From the NCBI GenBank assembly GCA_938082375.1, contig CALKCJ010000018.1, positions 1-64,000 on the forward strand: a stretch of DNA of 64,000 nucleotides. Reading direction: 5' to 3'. The first letter of the stretch is position 1. Each line of letters begins with the position of its first letter. The notes under the pieces were generated by a model. It worked only from the letters and a program-made list of their open reading frames with translations, did no database searches and was not told where the DNA came from. The position numbers were made by a program, and so were the translations under genes. Shown here in pieces: positions 34,830 through 43,693 of the stretch. The DNA comes from an uncultured Thermomicrobiaceae bacterium (GTDB taxonomy: Bacteria; Chloroflexota; Chloroflexia; Thermomicrobiales; Thermomicrobiaceae).

Positions 34830-35205
34830 GGGACAAGTCTCTTCGCACTACAAATATCAGCACCTATTGCAGATGAATATACAACGGATTTCCTGCCTGG
34901 CATAGGTACTCTAGTACCGGCAGTGATGACTCCGACTCTCCCCATGATATCGGTCAAGGCATCTCAGAGGAAACCCTCGCGATGCTGTAACGTTTCACAT
35001 CGGCCGATACCGCTTCGCCGCCATACCCGTTGCCTGCGGGTGGCGGAGAAGAGGACAACGAGAGCGGCAGAATCCGATCAACTATCGGCCCGAACCAGCG
35101 GCTGCCGCTGGCACATGCTGGCCGCTTTTCAGCCCGAATCAGAGGCTCTTCAGCCCCGAGTGGCCGATGCTCGCTCCCGCAGAGTAGCGTGCGGACGCCG
35201 GGATC
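34830..35205. other. Intergenic region upstream of the tad genes, with a long hairpin
   Basis: The first part (34840-34920) is unusually AT-rich for this genome and should hold the tad promoter on the minus strand, although no clean -35/-10 pair was found. Further on is a strong hairpin at 35013-35051. No gene supported. Confidence 0.5.
35013..35051. other. Strong 14-bp hairpin, candidate structured RNA or terminator
   Basis: Stem segments CTTC/GAAG, CCGCCA/TGGCGG and CCCG/CGGG pair around a seven-base loop (35030-35036), broken only by single-base or two-base bulges. No T-tract follows on either strand. It lies between the PRC-barrel gene and the tad operon. It matches no riboswitch known to me. 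Confidence 0.4.
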
Positions 35206-35907
35206 TCAGCTCGGCTGACCCTGCGATTCGATCTCCTGCGCGCTCAGCCGCAGGTGTACCGCCTTCTCCGTAATCGACGACACCCAGTCGATCGGGACCC
35301 GAATATCGTGACGGAAGAGCAGGCCGGCCCGGACGACGAAGGCGACCACTTCACCGTCCTCGTTTGTCTCCACCTCGTCGACGACTCCGACCTTCTCCCC
35401 CTCCCGGTCGAGGACGTCGGTGCCACGGCTGATCAAAAGCGTGTCCTCTGGCAGGTTGGATTCCACCTCGAGCACCGCCTCCGGAGGTACCGCTGGGCTG
35501 AACAGACCGCTCGTAGCCGCATCGAACTCGTGGTACGGTAGCTCGGCTACCGGTTGCCGGGGGGCTGGCGGTGCCCAGAGGATTGCTGGGCCAGTGGCGC
35601 CTGGGATTCCTGGGAGCAGATATGGCAGCGAGCGCAGGTCATCCTCCGTTGGGTGGATGAACTCCGCCTCTACGAATTCCGGCAGCCGCTCGACCTCCGC
35701 TGCTGTAACCACAAGCCGAACAGTGCCGTCTGGGTCGACCCGCTCGATCAGGTCGCGGTCGACGATTCGATCGCGCGTGAGCAGGATTCCCTGGTGAACG
35801 ATGATCTGCTTGACCTCATGCGTGTCGTAGTCAAGCGCAATCCGGTCGACACGACCCACGCGCTCGCCGTCCTTGCTGACGACCGGCTTGCCGAGCTCGA
35901 TCTGCAT
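35206..35907 (-). CDS. Two-PRC-barrel-domain protein
   Basis: A 233-residue soluble protein with PRC-barrel domains at about residues 1-75 (LGKPVVSKDGERVGRVDRIA) and about 145-220 (LISRGTDVLDREGEKVGVVD), joined by a Pro-rich linker. PRC-barrels are small beta-barrels found in photosynthetic reaction centre H subunit and in RimM; in non-phototrophs such proteins are often stress-linked with unknown role. Monocistronic between the tad and kdp units. Confidence 0.85.
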   Translation of the reverse strand: MQIELGKPVVSKDGERVGRVDRIALDYDTHEVKQIIVHQGILLTRDRIVDRDLIERVDPDGTVRLVVTAAEVERLPEFVEAEFIHPTEDDLRSLPYLLPGIPGATGPAILWAPPAPRQPVAELPYHEFDAATSGLFSPAVPPEAVLEVESNLPEDTLLISRGTDVLDREGEKVGVVDEVETNEDGEVVAFVVRAGLLFRHDIRVPIDWVSSITEKAVHLRLSAQEIESQGQPS

Positions 35908-36067
35908 CTCGTGTTCCTCTCCGTTGCCAGCTCATCCTGAAGCCTGCCATCAGGGTCTGGAGCCCGAACGGTGTCTTGCGACGAGCCGCCAGGAAATGCT
36001 CAGATCCGCGCTGCGATGAGTATATCCTAACTGTCCAGTGAAGAGCTCAGATCTAGCGTAAGTCAGT

Positions 36068-37237
36068 CTAACAGGAGGTGGGCTCGTGGTGGGCGACGAT
36101 CAGCACGTCGATATCCTGTGCTAGGCGGATAAGCGTGTCGACTATGGAGCCGAAGAGGAGACGGTGAAGGGCGCTCGCATGTGGACGCCCGATGACGATG
36201 CTAGCGACGTTCTTCTCTCGCGCGACCTGAACCAGCGTCTCGGCGACCTTCGAGCCCCGGATCCGCAACACCTCTGCGCCCAGGTCTTCGGCGAAACGCA
36301 GGTTGTCTTCAAGCTGGCGACGTTGCTGTGGGCTGGCTCGCTCCCACGCAGGTGTCTCGACGAAGACGGCGAGGAGGCTGGACTGTGAACTCTGCGCGCG
36401 TCGCCATCCGCGGCGCAGGAGGTGCTGCGACCGCCGGTGTGCATCGACCGCAACCATGACGCGCTCGCCGGCGGGCCACACGGTCTCGACCCGATGTTGC
36501 CGCATGTACGATTCGAGATTTTCCTCGACGTGAGCTGCAACTCTTCGGAGCGCGAGCTCGCGGAGCGCCGTGAGGTTTCCTTCGCGAAAGAACCGCTGAA
36601 GTGCCAACTGGGCGCGCTCCCGCGGGTACACCTCCCCCCGTCGCAAGCGCTCGCGCAGCTCGCCTGGCGTAAGGTCAACCAAGATCACCTCGTCGGCCTG
36701 GTCGACGACCCAGTCTGGGACTCGCTCGCGCACCTGTACCCCGGTGATCGCCTCGACGATGTCGGCGAGACTCTCGATGTGCTGAACGTTCAGTGTGCTG
36801 AAGACAGTGATCCCATGCTCCTGGAGCTCGACGACGTCCTGCCAGCGCTTCTCGTGCTTCGTACAGCCCGGCACATTCGTGTGCGCGAGTTCATCGACCA
36901 GCACGATCGTCGGCCGCCGGGCCAGAACGGCGTCGAGGTCCATCTCTTCGACGGTGACCCCCTTATACGGGCACCGCCTCCGCGGCACGACCTCGAGCCC
37001 CTGCACGAGCGCCGCTGTCCTCGGCCGGCCGTAGGTCTCGACGTAGCCGATGGCGACGTCGACGCCTTCGCTCGCGAGCTGGTGGAGGTCGAGGAGCGCA
37101 GCGTAGGTCTTTCCCACCCCTGGAGCCATCCCGAGGTAGATGCGGTGTCGACCGCGCGCGCCGGCCCCGCCCTCGCGCCGGAGACGTTCGAGCATCTCTT
37201 CCGCAGTCGGGCGCTCATCGTCGCTCGCTCGTCCCAT
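36068..37237 (-). CDS. KdpD N-terminal module (KdpD-USP), without kinase
   Basis: A 389-residue protein equal to the cytoplasmic N-terminal part of KdpD: the KdpD sensor domain (about 28-235) with a Walker-A-like GMAPGVGKTY (36-45) and DELAHTNVPGC, then a universal-stress-protein domain (about 250-385: RVMVAVDAHRRSQHLLRRGW, IVIGRPHASALHRLLFGSIV). The membrane helices and kinase of a normal KdpD (about 890 aa) are absent. The matching kinase is encoded separately at 43690-45351. It is the last gene of the kdp unit, 139 bases after kdpC. Probably controls the kinase by binding nucleotides or second messengers (inference). Confidence 0.93.
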   Translation of the reverse strand: MGRASDDERPTAEEMLERLRREGGAGARGRHRIYLGMAPGVGKTYAALLDLHQLASEGVDVAIGYVETYGRPRTAALVQGLEVVPRRRCPYKGVTVEEMDLDAVLARRPTIVLVDELAHTNVPGCTKHEKRWQDVVELQEHGITVFSTLNVQHIESLADIVEAITGVQVRERVPDWVVDQADEVILVDLTPGELRERLRRGEVYPRERAQLALQRFFREGNLTALRELALRRVAAHVEENLESYMRQHRVETVWPAGERVMVAVDAHRRSQHLLRRGWRRAQSSQSSLLAVFVETPAWERASPQQRRQLEDNLRFAEDLGAEVLRIRGSKVAETLVQVAREKNVASIVIGRPHASALHRLLFGSIVDTLIRLAQDIDVLIVAHHEPTSC

Positions 37238-37375
37238 GGTCTCAACCAGCTTTCAGTTTCTCCTTCCTCGATGGGCGGCGCATACGACCTCGGCCGAGCG
37301 ATCTCACGCGTGGCCACACTCTGAGGAGTGGCTGGGCCGCTTGCCCACTCTACCCACCGGTCTACCCACTCGGGG

Positions 37376-37957
37376 CTACTGCCCTCTATCCAGCGCCAGG
37401 TTCAACTTCAGGACGTTGACTCGCGGCTCACCAAGCATGCCGAAGGTGCGGCCCTCAGTGTAGCGATCGACGAGGGCCCGTACCTGTTCTTCTGGGAGTC
37501 CGCGTGCCCGCGCGACCCGCGGAACCTGGAGATAGGCATTGGCCGGGCTGATGTGCGGGTCGAGTCCGCTGCCCGAAGCGGTCACCGCGTCCACTGGCAC
37601 CGGTGCATCGGGTGCTAGGCCGTTCTCTCTCCGATACGCAGCCGCGCGCTCCTCGACGGTATCGACGAGGTCCTGGTTCGTCGGGCCGAGATTCGATCCA
37701 CCGGAAGATGCCGCATCGTATCCCTGACCCGCTGCTGATGGCCGCGGGTGGAAGTACTCCGGGCGGGTGAACATCTGCCCGATGAGCTCTGAGCCGATGA
37801 CGTTGCCGCTGGCATCGCGGATCAGGCTGCCATTCGCCTGATAAGGGAAGAGGACCTGGGCGATGCCGGTGATCGCCAGCGGGTAGGCCAGGCCGGTCAG
37901 CACTGTGAGGAGGAGCACCATAAGAACGGAGCGCCGCAGGTGCCGGGCAAGCTGCAT
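37376..37957 (-). CDS. kdpC: K+-transporting ATPase subunit KdpC
   Basis: A 193-residue KdpC with one N-terminal membrane helix ([20 protein letters not shown]) and the conserved periplasmic domain ([35 protein letters not shown]). It stabilises the KdpFABC complex. Sixteen bases separate it from kdpB. Confidence 0.96.
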   Translation of the reverse strand: MQLARHLRRSVLMVLLLTVLTGLAYPLAITGIAQVLFPYQANGSLIRDASGNVIGSELIGQMFTRPEYFHPRPSAAGQGYDAASSGGSNLGPTNQDLVDTVEERAAAYRRENGLAPDAPVPVDAVTASGSGLDPHISPANAYLQVPRVARARGLPEEQVRALVDRYTEGRTFGMLGEPRVNVLKLNLALDRGQ

Positions 37958-37972
37958 GACGCCTCCCCCTTC

Positions 37973-40177
37973 TTAGGCTAGCCCCAGGGCTGTAATGATG
38001 AGGTCGATGAGCTTGATCCCGATGAACGGCGCAACGATCCCCCCGGCGCCATAGACGAGGAGATTACGCCGCAGCAGCTCAGCCGCTGGGGCTGGGCGGT
38101 AGCTAACGCCCCGGAGCGCCAGCGGTACCAGCGCGACGATGATGAGCGCGTTGAAGATGACCGCCGAGAGGATCGCGCTCTCCGGCGAACTGAGTCGCAT
38201 GACGTCGAGCCGGTCAAGCTGGGGATAAGCCCCGGCGAACAGAGCGGGGATGATGGCGAAGTACTTCGCCACGTCGTTCGCGATCGAGAACGTCGTGATA
38301 GCGCCGCGGGTGATGAGCAGTTGCTTGCCCAGAGCGATGACTTCGAGCAGCTTGGTTGGATTGGAATCGAGATCGACCAGGTTGGCAGCTTCCTTGGCTG
38401 CCGCAGTTCCGGAGTTCATTGCCAGCGCCACATCTGCCTGGGCCAACGCCGGTGCGTCGTTAGTGCCATCACCGGTCATCGCCACGACGTGCCCCTGCGC
38501 CTGTTGCTCGCGGATGACGCGGATCTTGTCTTCCGGCGTGGCCTCGGCGACGACGTCGTCGACACCGGCCTCGCGAGCGATCGTCGCGGCAGTGAGCGGG
38601 TTGTCGCCGGTAATCATAATCGTCCGCACGCCCATCCGGCGGAAGTTCTCGAACCGCTGGCGCAGGCCGGGCTTGACCGTGTCTTTGAGGTAGACGACCC
38701 CGACGACACGACCATCGAGTGCCAGTGCCAGCGCGGTGCCGCCCTCGCGGGCGATTCGCTCCACCTGGACGCGCAGGTCGGGCGGCGCGTCCTCGCCCAC
38801 CTTAGCGAGGACGGCCTCCGGCGCGCCCTTGAGATACTCGTGGCCGTTCTGGCGCACGCCGCTCAGGCGTGTTTGAGCGGTGAAGGGGATCACCTCGGCG
38901 TCTGGCGCGAGCCCATCTTCCGACGGAGCCCCCAGTTGCTCGGCGAGCGCTCGCAGGCTCCGCCCCTCGGGTGTCTGGTCGGCTAGGCTCGACTGGCGGG
39001 CCGCGATGAGGGCGTCCAGCAGCGAGGCGCCGTTCACCGGGATGATTTCGGCCGCCAGTCGGTTCCCGTAGGTGATCGTGCCCGTCTTGTCCAGCAGGAT
39101 GACGTCCACGTCGCCGGCCGCCTCCACCGCGCGGCCCGAGAGGGCCAGCACGTTGAAGCGGGCGACGCGATCCATGCCAGCGATGCCGATCGCTGCGAGT
39201 AACCCTCCGATCGTCGTCGGGATCAGGCAGACGAAGAGGGCCACTAGTACGACGGTCGACACCGGGTTACCGGCGTAGATCGCGAACGGCTCGAGGGTGG
39301 CCACCACGAGGAGGAAGATCAGCGTCAGCCCCACCAGCAGGATCGTGAGGGCGATCTCATTGGGCGTCTTCTGGCGCCGGGCGCCCTCGACCAGCGCGAT
39401 CATCCGGTCGAGGAAGCTTTCCCCTGGGTCCGCGGTGATGCGGATCTTGAGCCAGTCGCTTACCACCTGGGTGCCGGCCGTCACCCCCGAGCGGATGTCG
39501 GTACCCGGCTCCTTGAGAACTGGGGCCGACTCGCCGGTGATGGCCGCCTCATTGACATAGGCGATCCCCTCGATCACCTCGCCGTCACCGGGGATGATCT
39601 CCCCTTCGCGCACGAGCACGATGTCGCCCTTGCGCAGCCGGGACGAAGGGACGATCTCTTCACGGCCGTCGCTAAGCCGGCGGGCAGGCGTCTCCTTCCT
39701 CGTCGCGCGGAGGGTTTCGGCCTGAGCCTTGCCGCGCGCCTCGGCCAGCGCCTCGGCGAAGTTGGCGAAGAGCACGGTGAACCAGAGCCAGAGGCTGACC
39801 TGGATCCCGAAGCTCACCCCGAAACCACGCCCCGGACCCGGCGACGCGAGCTGCGCGAGCGTTACCGCGGTGGTCAGCGCCGCCCCAATCTCGGCGACGA
39901 AGATGACCGGGTTGGCCACGAGGTGCCGCGGGTCGAGTTTGGTCACCGCATCGCGCAGAGCGCGCCGCAGGAGCTTTCCTGACCAGGGGCTCGTACCCCG
40001 TAGCCGACGCTGCAAGAGCTCCTTCATCTCGTCGGTCTCGGGCGTGCGGACAAGCGGGGGTTCGAGCCCACGCGTCGGGTCGGCGTCCCGCGCAGGTACC
40101 GTCCGGGGTGGCCGCACCACGGTCCCTCGTCCCTCGGTTTCACTGTCGCCCGCTGGTTGCCGGTCGTTGACCCGCAT
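37973..40177 (-). CDS. kdpB: K+-transporting P-type ATPase subunit KdpB
   Basis: A 734-residue P-type ATPase. TGES at 214-217 (actuator), phosphorylated D363 in DKTGTITYG, nucleotide-binding [12 protein letters not shown] and [20 protein letters not shown] (hinge) are all present. About 50 residues longer at the N-terminus than E. coli KdpB, with a charged, disordered-looking extension. It powers K+ uptake through KdpA when K+ is scarce. Lies between kdpA and kdpC. Confidence 0.97.
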   Translation of the reverse strand: MRVNDRQPAGDSETEGRGTVVRPPRTVPARDADPTRGLEPPLVRTPETDEMKELLQRRLRGTSPWSGKLLRRALRDAVTKLDPRHLVANPVIFVAEIGAALTTAVTLAQLASPGPGRGFGVSFGIQVSLWLWFTVLFANFAEALAEARGKAQAETLRATRKETPARRLSDGREEIVPSSRLRKGDIVLVREGEIIPGDGEVIEGIAYVNEAAITGESAPVLKEPGTDIRSGVTAGTQVVSDWLKIRITADPGESFLDRMIALVEGARRQKTPNEIALTILLVGLTLIFLLVVATLEPFAIYAGNPVSTVVLVALFVCLIPTTIGGLLAAIGIAGMDRVARFNVLALSGRAVEAAGDVDVILLDKTGTITYGNRLAAEIIPVNGASLLDALIAARQSSLADQTPEGRSLRALAEQLGAPSEDGLAPDAEVIPFTAQTRLSGVRQNGHEYLKGAPEAVLAKVGEDAPPDLRVQVERIAREGGTALALALDGRVVGVVYLKDTVKPGLRQRFENFRRMGVRTIMITGDNPLTAATIAREAGVDDVVAEATPEDKIRVIREQQAQGHVVAMTGDGTNDAPALAQADVALAMNSGTAAAKEAANLVDLDSNPTKLLEVIALGKQLLITRGAITTFSIANDVAKYFAIIPALFAGAYPQLDRLDVMRLSSPESAILSAVIFNALIIVALVPLALRGVSYRPAPAAELLRRNLLVYGAGGIVAPFIGIKLIDLIITALGLA

Positions 40178-40207
40178 AGTCTCCCTCTCGCGTTTCGCGC
40201 TATCGAT

Positions 40208-41935
40208 TCAGAAGGTGTGGCCAGCGGTCAAGAGGAGGTGCTCGACGATTGGGCCCAGCGCCAGGGCTGGGAGGAAGTTGAGCGCCCCCACGATCAGTAC
40301 TGTTCCCACCAGAAGACTGACGAAGAGCGGCCCGTCGGTCGGGAAGGTGCCGAGGCTGGGCGGCACCCGCGGCTTGCGTGCCAGCGAGCCAGCGATAGCC
40401 AGAACCGGCACCATCATGAGAAAGCGGCCAACCAGCATGGCCAGGGCAATGGTTACGTTGTAGAACGCCGTGTTGGTATTCAGGCCGGCGAAGGCCGAGC
40501 CGTTGTTGCCAGTGCCCGAGCTGTAGGCGTAGAGGATCTCGCTGAAGCCATGTGGCCCGGGGTTGCGAATGCTGCCGACCCCATAGGGAGCCACGCTGGC
40601 CCAGGCGGTGAAGATCAGGATAGAGGCCGCCCCGGCAAGCACGAAGAGCATCGCCATCTTCATCTCGAAGCTCTCGATCTTCTTGCCGAGGTACTCGGGG
40701 GTACGGCCGACCATCAGGCCAGCGATGAACACTGCCAGAAGCGCGAAGATCAGGATGCCGTAAAGTCCCGCACCGACGCCGCCGAAGACCACCTCGCCAA
40801 GCTGCATGTTGAACAGTGTCACTGCCCCAGTCAGAGGTAAGAGGCTGTCGTGCATGGTGTTGACAGCTCCACAAGCGGCCGCCGTGGTGACCACGGCAAA
40901 CAGAACCGAGGCGACGATGCCGAACCGCACCTCCTTGCCCTCCAGGTTGCCGCCGGGCTGGAGGTTCGAGGCCGATTGATCGATCCCGAACTGGGCAAAC
41001 AGGGGATTCCCAGCCTGCTCGGTCAGGAGCGCGACCACCAGTCCGGCAAGGAACAGGGCAGCCATAGCCGCCCAGACAGCCCAGCCCTGGCGAGTGTCGC
41101 CGACCATCCGGCCGAAGGTGTAGGTGAGCCCGGCCGGGATAGCAAAGATCAGAAGCATCTCCAGCAGATTGGTCAGCGGCGTCGGGTTCTCATAGGGATG
41201 GGCAGAGTTGGCGTTGAAGAACCCTCCACCGTTCGTGCCGAGAAGCTTGATTACTTCCTGGCTGGCCACCGGCCCTTGGGCAATGAGCTGGGGCGTGCCT
41301 TCCAGCGTCGTCGCCTGGACATACCGGTTCAGGTTCTGCGGTATCCCCTGCGAGACGAAGAACAGGGCCACGACCACGCTGATGGGCAGCAGCACGTAGA
41401 GGGTGGCGCGCACCAGGTCGACCCAGAAGTTGCCGATGGTATCCGCTGAGCGGCGGGCCAGGCCCCGGATGAGCGCCACGGCCACGGCGATGCCGGTGCC
41501 TGCCGAGACGAAATTCTGGACGGTTAGCCCGGCCATCTGGGTGAGATAGCTCATGGTGCTCTCGCCAGCGTATGCCTGCCAATTCGTGTTGGTCGAGAAG
41601 CTGGCAGCCGTGTTGAAGGCGAGGTCAGGCGCCACGGGGCCGAAGCCTTGCGGGTTAAGCGGGAGAAACCCTTGCAGCCGCTGCAGAAGGTAGAGCAGCA
41701 CCATCCCTGCGAGGTTGAAGAGCAGGGCCGCCGCAGCGTAGCCCGTCCAGCGCTGCTCCTCGGCCGCATCGATGCCGCACAGCCGGTAGATAGCCCGCTC
41801 GAGCGGTGAGAGGACGCGGCTGAGTGCGGTGCGCTCCCCCAGGAAAACGCGGGCCATATAGGCTCCGAGCGGCTTCGTCAGCGCGGAGATGAGCACCACG
41901 AAGGTAAGGATCTGTAGCGCGTGGGGAACGCTCAT
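40208..41935 (-). CDS. kdpA: K+-transporting ATPase channel subunit KdpA
   Basis: A 575-residue membrane protein with ten helices and the four K+ selectivity loops ([41 protein letters not shown]-type, and [20 protein letters not shown]). ATG 41935 has GGAGGTG upstream and overlaps the stop of the small gene before it (ATGA). Normal length. Confidence 0.97.
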   Translation of the reverse strand: MSVPHALQILTFVVLISALTKPLGAYMARVFLGERTALSRVLSPLERAIYRLCGIDAAEEQRWTGYAAAALLFNLAGMVLLYLLQRLQGFLPLNPQGFGPVAPDLAFNTAASFSTNTNWQAYAGESTMSYLTQMAGLTVQNFVSAGTGIAVAVALIRGLARRSADTIGNFWVDLVRATLYVLLPISVVVALFFVSQGIPQNLNRYVQATTLEGTPQLIAQGPVASQEVIKLLGTNGGGFFNANSAHPYENPTPLTNLLEMLLIFAIPAGLTYTFGRMVGDTRQGWAVWAAMAALFLAGLVVALLTEQAGNPLFAQFGIDQSASNLQPGGNLEGKEVRFGIVASVLFAVVTTAAACGAVNTMHDSLLPLTGAVTLFNMQLGEVVFGGVGAGLYGILIFALLAVFIAGLMVGRTPEYLGKKIESFEMKMAMLFVLAGAASILIFTAWASVAPYGVGSIRNPGPHGFSEILYAYSSGTGNNGSAFAGLNTNTAFYNVTIALAMLVGRFLMMVPVLAIAGSLARKPRVPPSLGTFPTDGPLFVSLLVGTVLIVGALNFLPALALGPIVEHLLLTAGHTF

Positions 41936-42249
41936 CCGGCACCTCCACGTTGAGCGGGCCTCGGCGCGCTGTGTCCTCGATCCAACCACAGCGTGAGCGT
42001 GCTGTCCTGCAGTGCCCACCGGGTATGCAGACCATGCGCGTGGGCCAGTCGTTCACCGTAACGCATCACTGCCAGGGCCTCATCTGCCGCGCCCCCGAGA
42101 GGAAGCGTCAGCGACACGCCAAAGATCGTTTTCGAGTTCGTCTCGGCAAGCAGCGCGCAGCAGACGCGCATGTCGGTGATCCAGCGGCTGAGGGCGACCG
42201 AGCGCTCGACAGACGGTACGTCTCGATGCCTTCGCCAGTGGCGCCGCAT
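41932..42249 (-). CDS. Hypothetical 105-aa protein in the kdp operon
   Basis: Starts at ATG 42249 with GAGGAG eight bases upstream, and its stop overlaps the kdpA start. The sequence ([40 protein letters not shown]) reads as a soluble alpha/beta protein with no membrane helix; no family recognised. Tight coupling on both sides argues that it is real and works with the Kdp pump, perhaps in assembly or regulation. Confidence 0.7.
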   Translation of the reverse strand: MRRHWRRHRDVPSVERSVALSRWITDMRVCCALLAETNSKTIFGVSLTLPLGGAADEALAVMRYGERLAHAHGLHTRWALQDSTLTLWLDRGHSAPRPAQRGGAG

Positions 42250-42260
42250 CGCACATCTCC

Positions 42261-42350
42261 TCAGAATCGCTCGGCCCGGATGAGCGCGTAGCCCAGGTAG
42301 ATTGCGAGAGCCACCGCAATGACTGTGCCGATGAGCCATTCCCACTGCAT
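42261..42350 (-). CDS. kdpF: K+-transporting ATPase subunit KdpF (29 aa)
   Basis: A 29-residue single-helix protein, MQWEWLIGTVIAVALAIYLG followed by YALIRAERF. It matches the size and pattern of KdpF (hydrophobic helix, GYALIR/PERF-like ending), which packs against KdpA and stabilises the complex. The ATG shares one base with the stop of the 32-codon gene upstream (TGATG). Too short for normal gene finding. Confidence 0.9.
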   Translation of the reverse strand: MQWEWLIGTVIAVALAIYLGYALIRAERF

Positions 42351-42448
42351 CAGTGAGACTCCCGCGAGAGGCGCTCGCAGGCCAGCACGTAACCCAGCGC
42401 CAGTGCGAAGAACGCGACGGTCGCAAGGATGAACGCGAGATCACCCAC
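42350..42448 (-). CDS. 32-aa single-helix membrane protein upstream of kdpF
   Basis: GTG 42448 opens a 32-residue protein, MGDLAFILATVAFFALALGY followed by VLACERLSRESH: one membrane helix and a short charged tail. Similar tiny AFFALALxYxxxCERL proteins occur before kdpF in other Gram-positive-type and Chloroflexota kdp operons. Its start lies within the end of the receiver-protein gene and its stop overlaps kdpF, so it is translationally coupled on both sides. Role unknown. Confidence 0.75.
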   Translation of the reverse strand: MGDLAFILATVAFFALALGYVLACERLSRESH

Positions 42449-42917
42449 CGGCCGTTTCCTCCCCTCCGACCGTGGTTGAGGCGTCCTCCTCCGGCCGGCC
42501 GGTGACGAGGCGCAGCAACGCCTCGAGGGGGAATGGCTTGAGGAGATAGGCCAGCGGCCGGAACTCCTCGATGCGCCGCTGTGAGGGTGGAACCGCTGAG
42601 ATGATGACCGTAGGGATGATCTGCCCCGACGACCGGAGGGCTCGGAGCAGGTCCCAGCCCGTACGGCCTGGCAAGCTCACGTCGAGGAGGAGCAGGTCCG
42701 GATGCCACTCAGCGAGCAGGCCCAGCGCCTCTTCCGTCGAGTGCGCGACGCGAACGGTCACGCCCCGGCGCTCGAGATTGCGTGTGAAGATCTGGCAAAG
42801 CGCTGGATCGTCCTCGATGAGCAAGACCTTCTGGAAGCGCGGTGGCTCGCTGGCCAGCATTTCCCTTGCCTCCTCAGCCTCGGGCAACGTCTCCTGCCCG
42901 AGTACCGATGGGAGCAT
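42441..42917 (-). CDS. Stand-alone response-regulator receiver protein
   Basis: A 158-residue receiver with no output domain: acidic pocket (LLIEDDPALC), phospho-acceptor D79 (LLLLDVSLPGRTGWDL), S/T switch (VIISAVPPS) and LLKPFPLEALLRLV. An earlier possible start gives about 25 poorly conserved residues. It sits between kdpE and the kdp structural genes, so it may be a phosphate sink or a partner of the split KdpD system (inference). Confidence 0.88.
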   Translation of the reverse strand: MLPSVLGQETLPEAEEAREMLASEPPRFQKVLLIEDDPALCQIFTRNLERRGVTVRVAHSTEEALGLLAEWHPDLLLLDVSLPGRTGWDLLRALRSSGQIIPTVIISAVPPSQRRIEEFRPLAYLLKPFPLEALLRLVTGRPEEDASTTVGGEETAGG

Positions 42918-42973
42918 AGTGCTGGCCAGCTCAAAAAGTCCTCAACGTCGAGTCGGAGACCCTCAATGCTGGC

Positions 42974-43693
42974 TCAACGCGCGGGTACCTCGAGGTCGTC
43001 AACTGTAAAGCGGTAGCCGACCCCGGGCTCGGTCCGGATGTAGCGTGGCTGTTGGGGGTCTGGCTCGAGCTTCTTGCGCAGGCGGGCCACGTAGACATGC
43101 AGGTAGTGATCGGCGTGTCTGAACTCTGGCCCCCAGACCTGCTGGAGCAGGAAGTGGTCGGTCAGAACCTTGTTGGGGTGTGCGAGGAAGACCTTGAGGA
43201 GCTCGTGCTCTGTCGGTGTGAGGCGCACCTCGCGACCCTGTACGGTGACGCGCCGGGCTTCGAGATCAACTTCGATCTCGCCCGCGCGCACGAGCGGAGC
43301 GGTGCCCTGTGAGAGACGGGCTGCATGGCGCAGGGCGACCCGGATGCGTGCCAAAAGCTCCGCGATGCCGAACGGCTTGGTCAGGTAATCGTCTGCACCC
43401 AGGTCGAGCGCCGCGACCTTCTCGCGCTCGGCGCTTCTCACCGAGAGGATGATGATCGGCACATTCGAGCGGGCTCGCACGGCTTTGACGATGTCGAGCC
43501 CATCGAGGTCAGGCAGGCCCAGATCGAGCAGGATGAGATCTGGATGCCAGCGAGCCGCCAGGTTGAGAGCCGTACGGCCGTCGGCAGCGGTCTCGACATG
43601 GAAGCCGTGATGCTCGAGGTTTACGCGCAGCACACGGCGGATGGCTGGTTCGTCGTCGACGATGAGGATACGAACGCCGAGGGCTGAACTCAT
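42974..43693 (-). CDS. kdpE: KdpE-type OmpR-family response regulator
   Basis: A 239-residue regulator. The receiver has D57 as phospho-acceptor (LILLDLGLPDLDGLDIV) and DDYLTKPFG; the C-terminal winged helix (VRLTPTEHELLKVFLAHPNK, YLHVYVARLRKKLEPDPQQP, TEPGVGYRF) is typical of KdpE. It should activate kdp transcription when the kinase senses low K+. Start overlaps the kinase stop (ATGA). Confidence 0.94.
   Translation of the reverse strand: MSSALGVRILIVDDEPAIRRVLRVNLEHHGFHVETAADGRTALNLAARWHPDLILLDLGLPDLDGLDIVKAVRARSNVPIIILSVRSAEREKVAALDLGADDYLTKPFGIAELLARIRVALRHAARLSQGTAPLVRAGEIEVDLEARRVTVQGREVRLTPTEHELLKVFLAHPNKVLTDHFLLQQVWGPEFRHADHYLHVYVARLRKKLEPDPQQPRYIRTEPGVGYRFTVDDLEVPAR

Noticed and set aside
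36422-37324. 300-codon open frame opposite the KdpD N-terminal module
   Set aside because: Fully covered by a clear KdpD/USP gene on the other strand.
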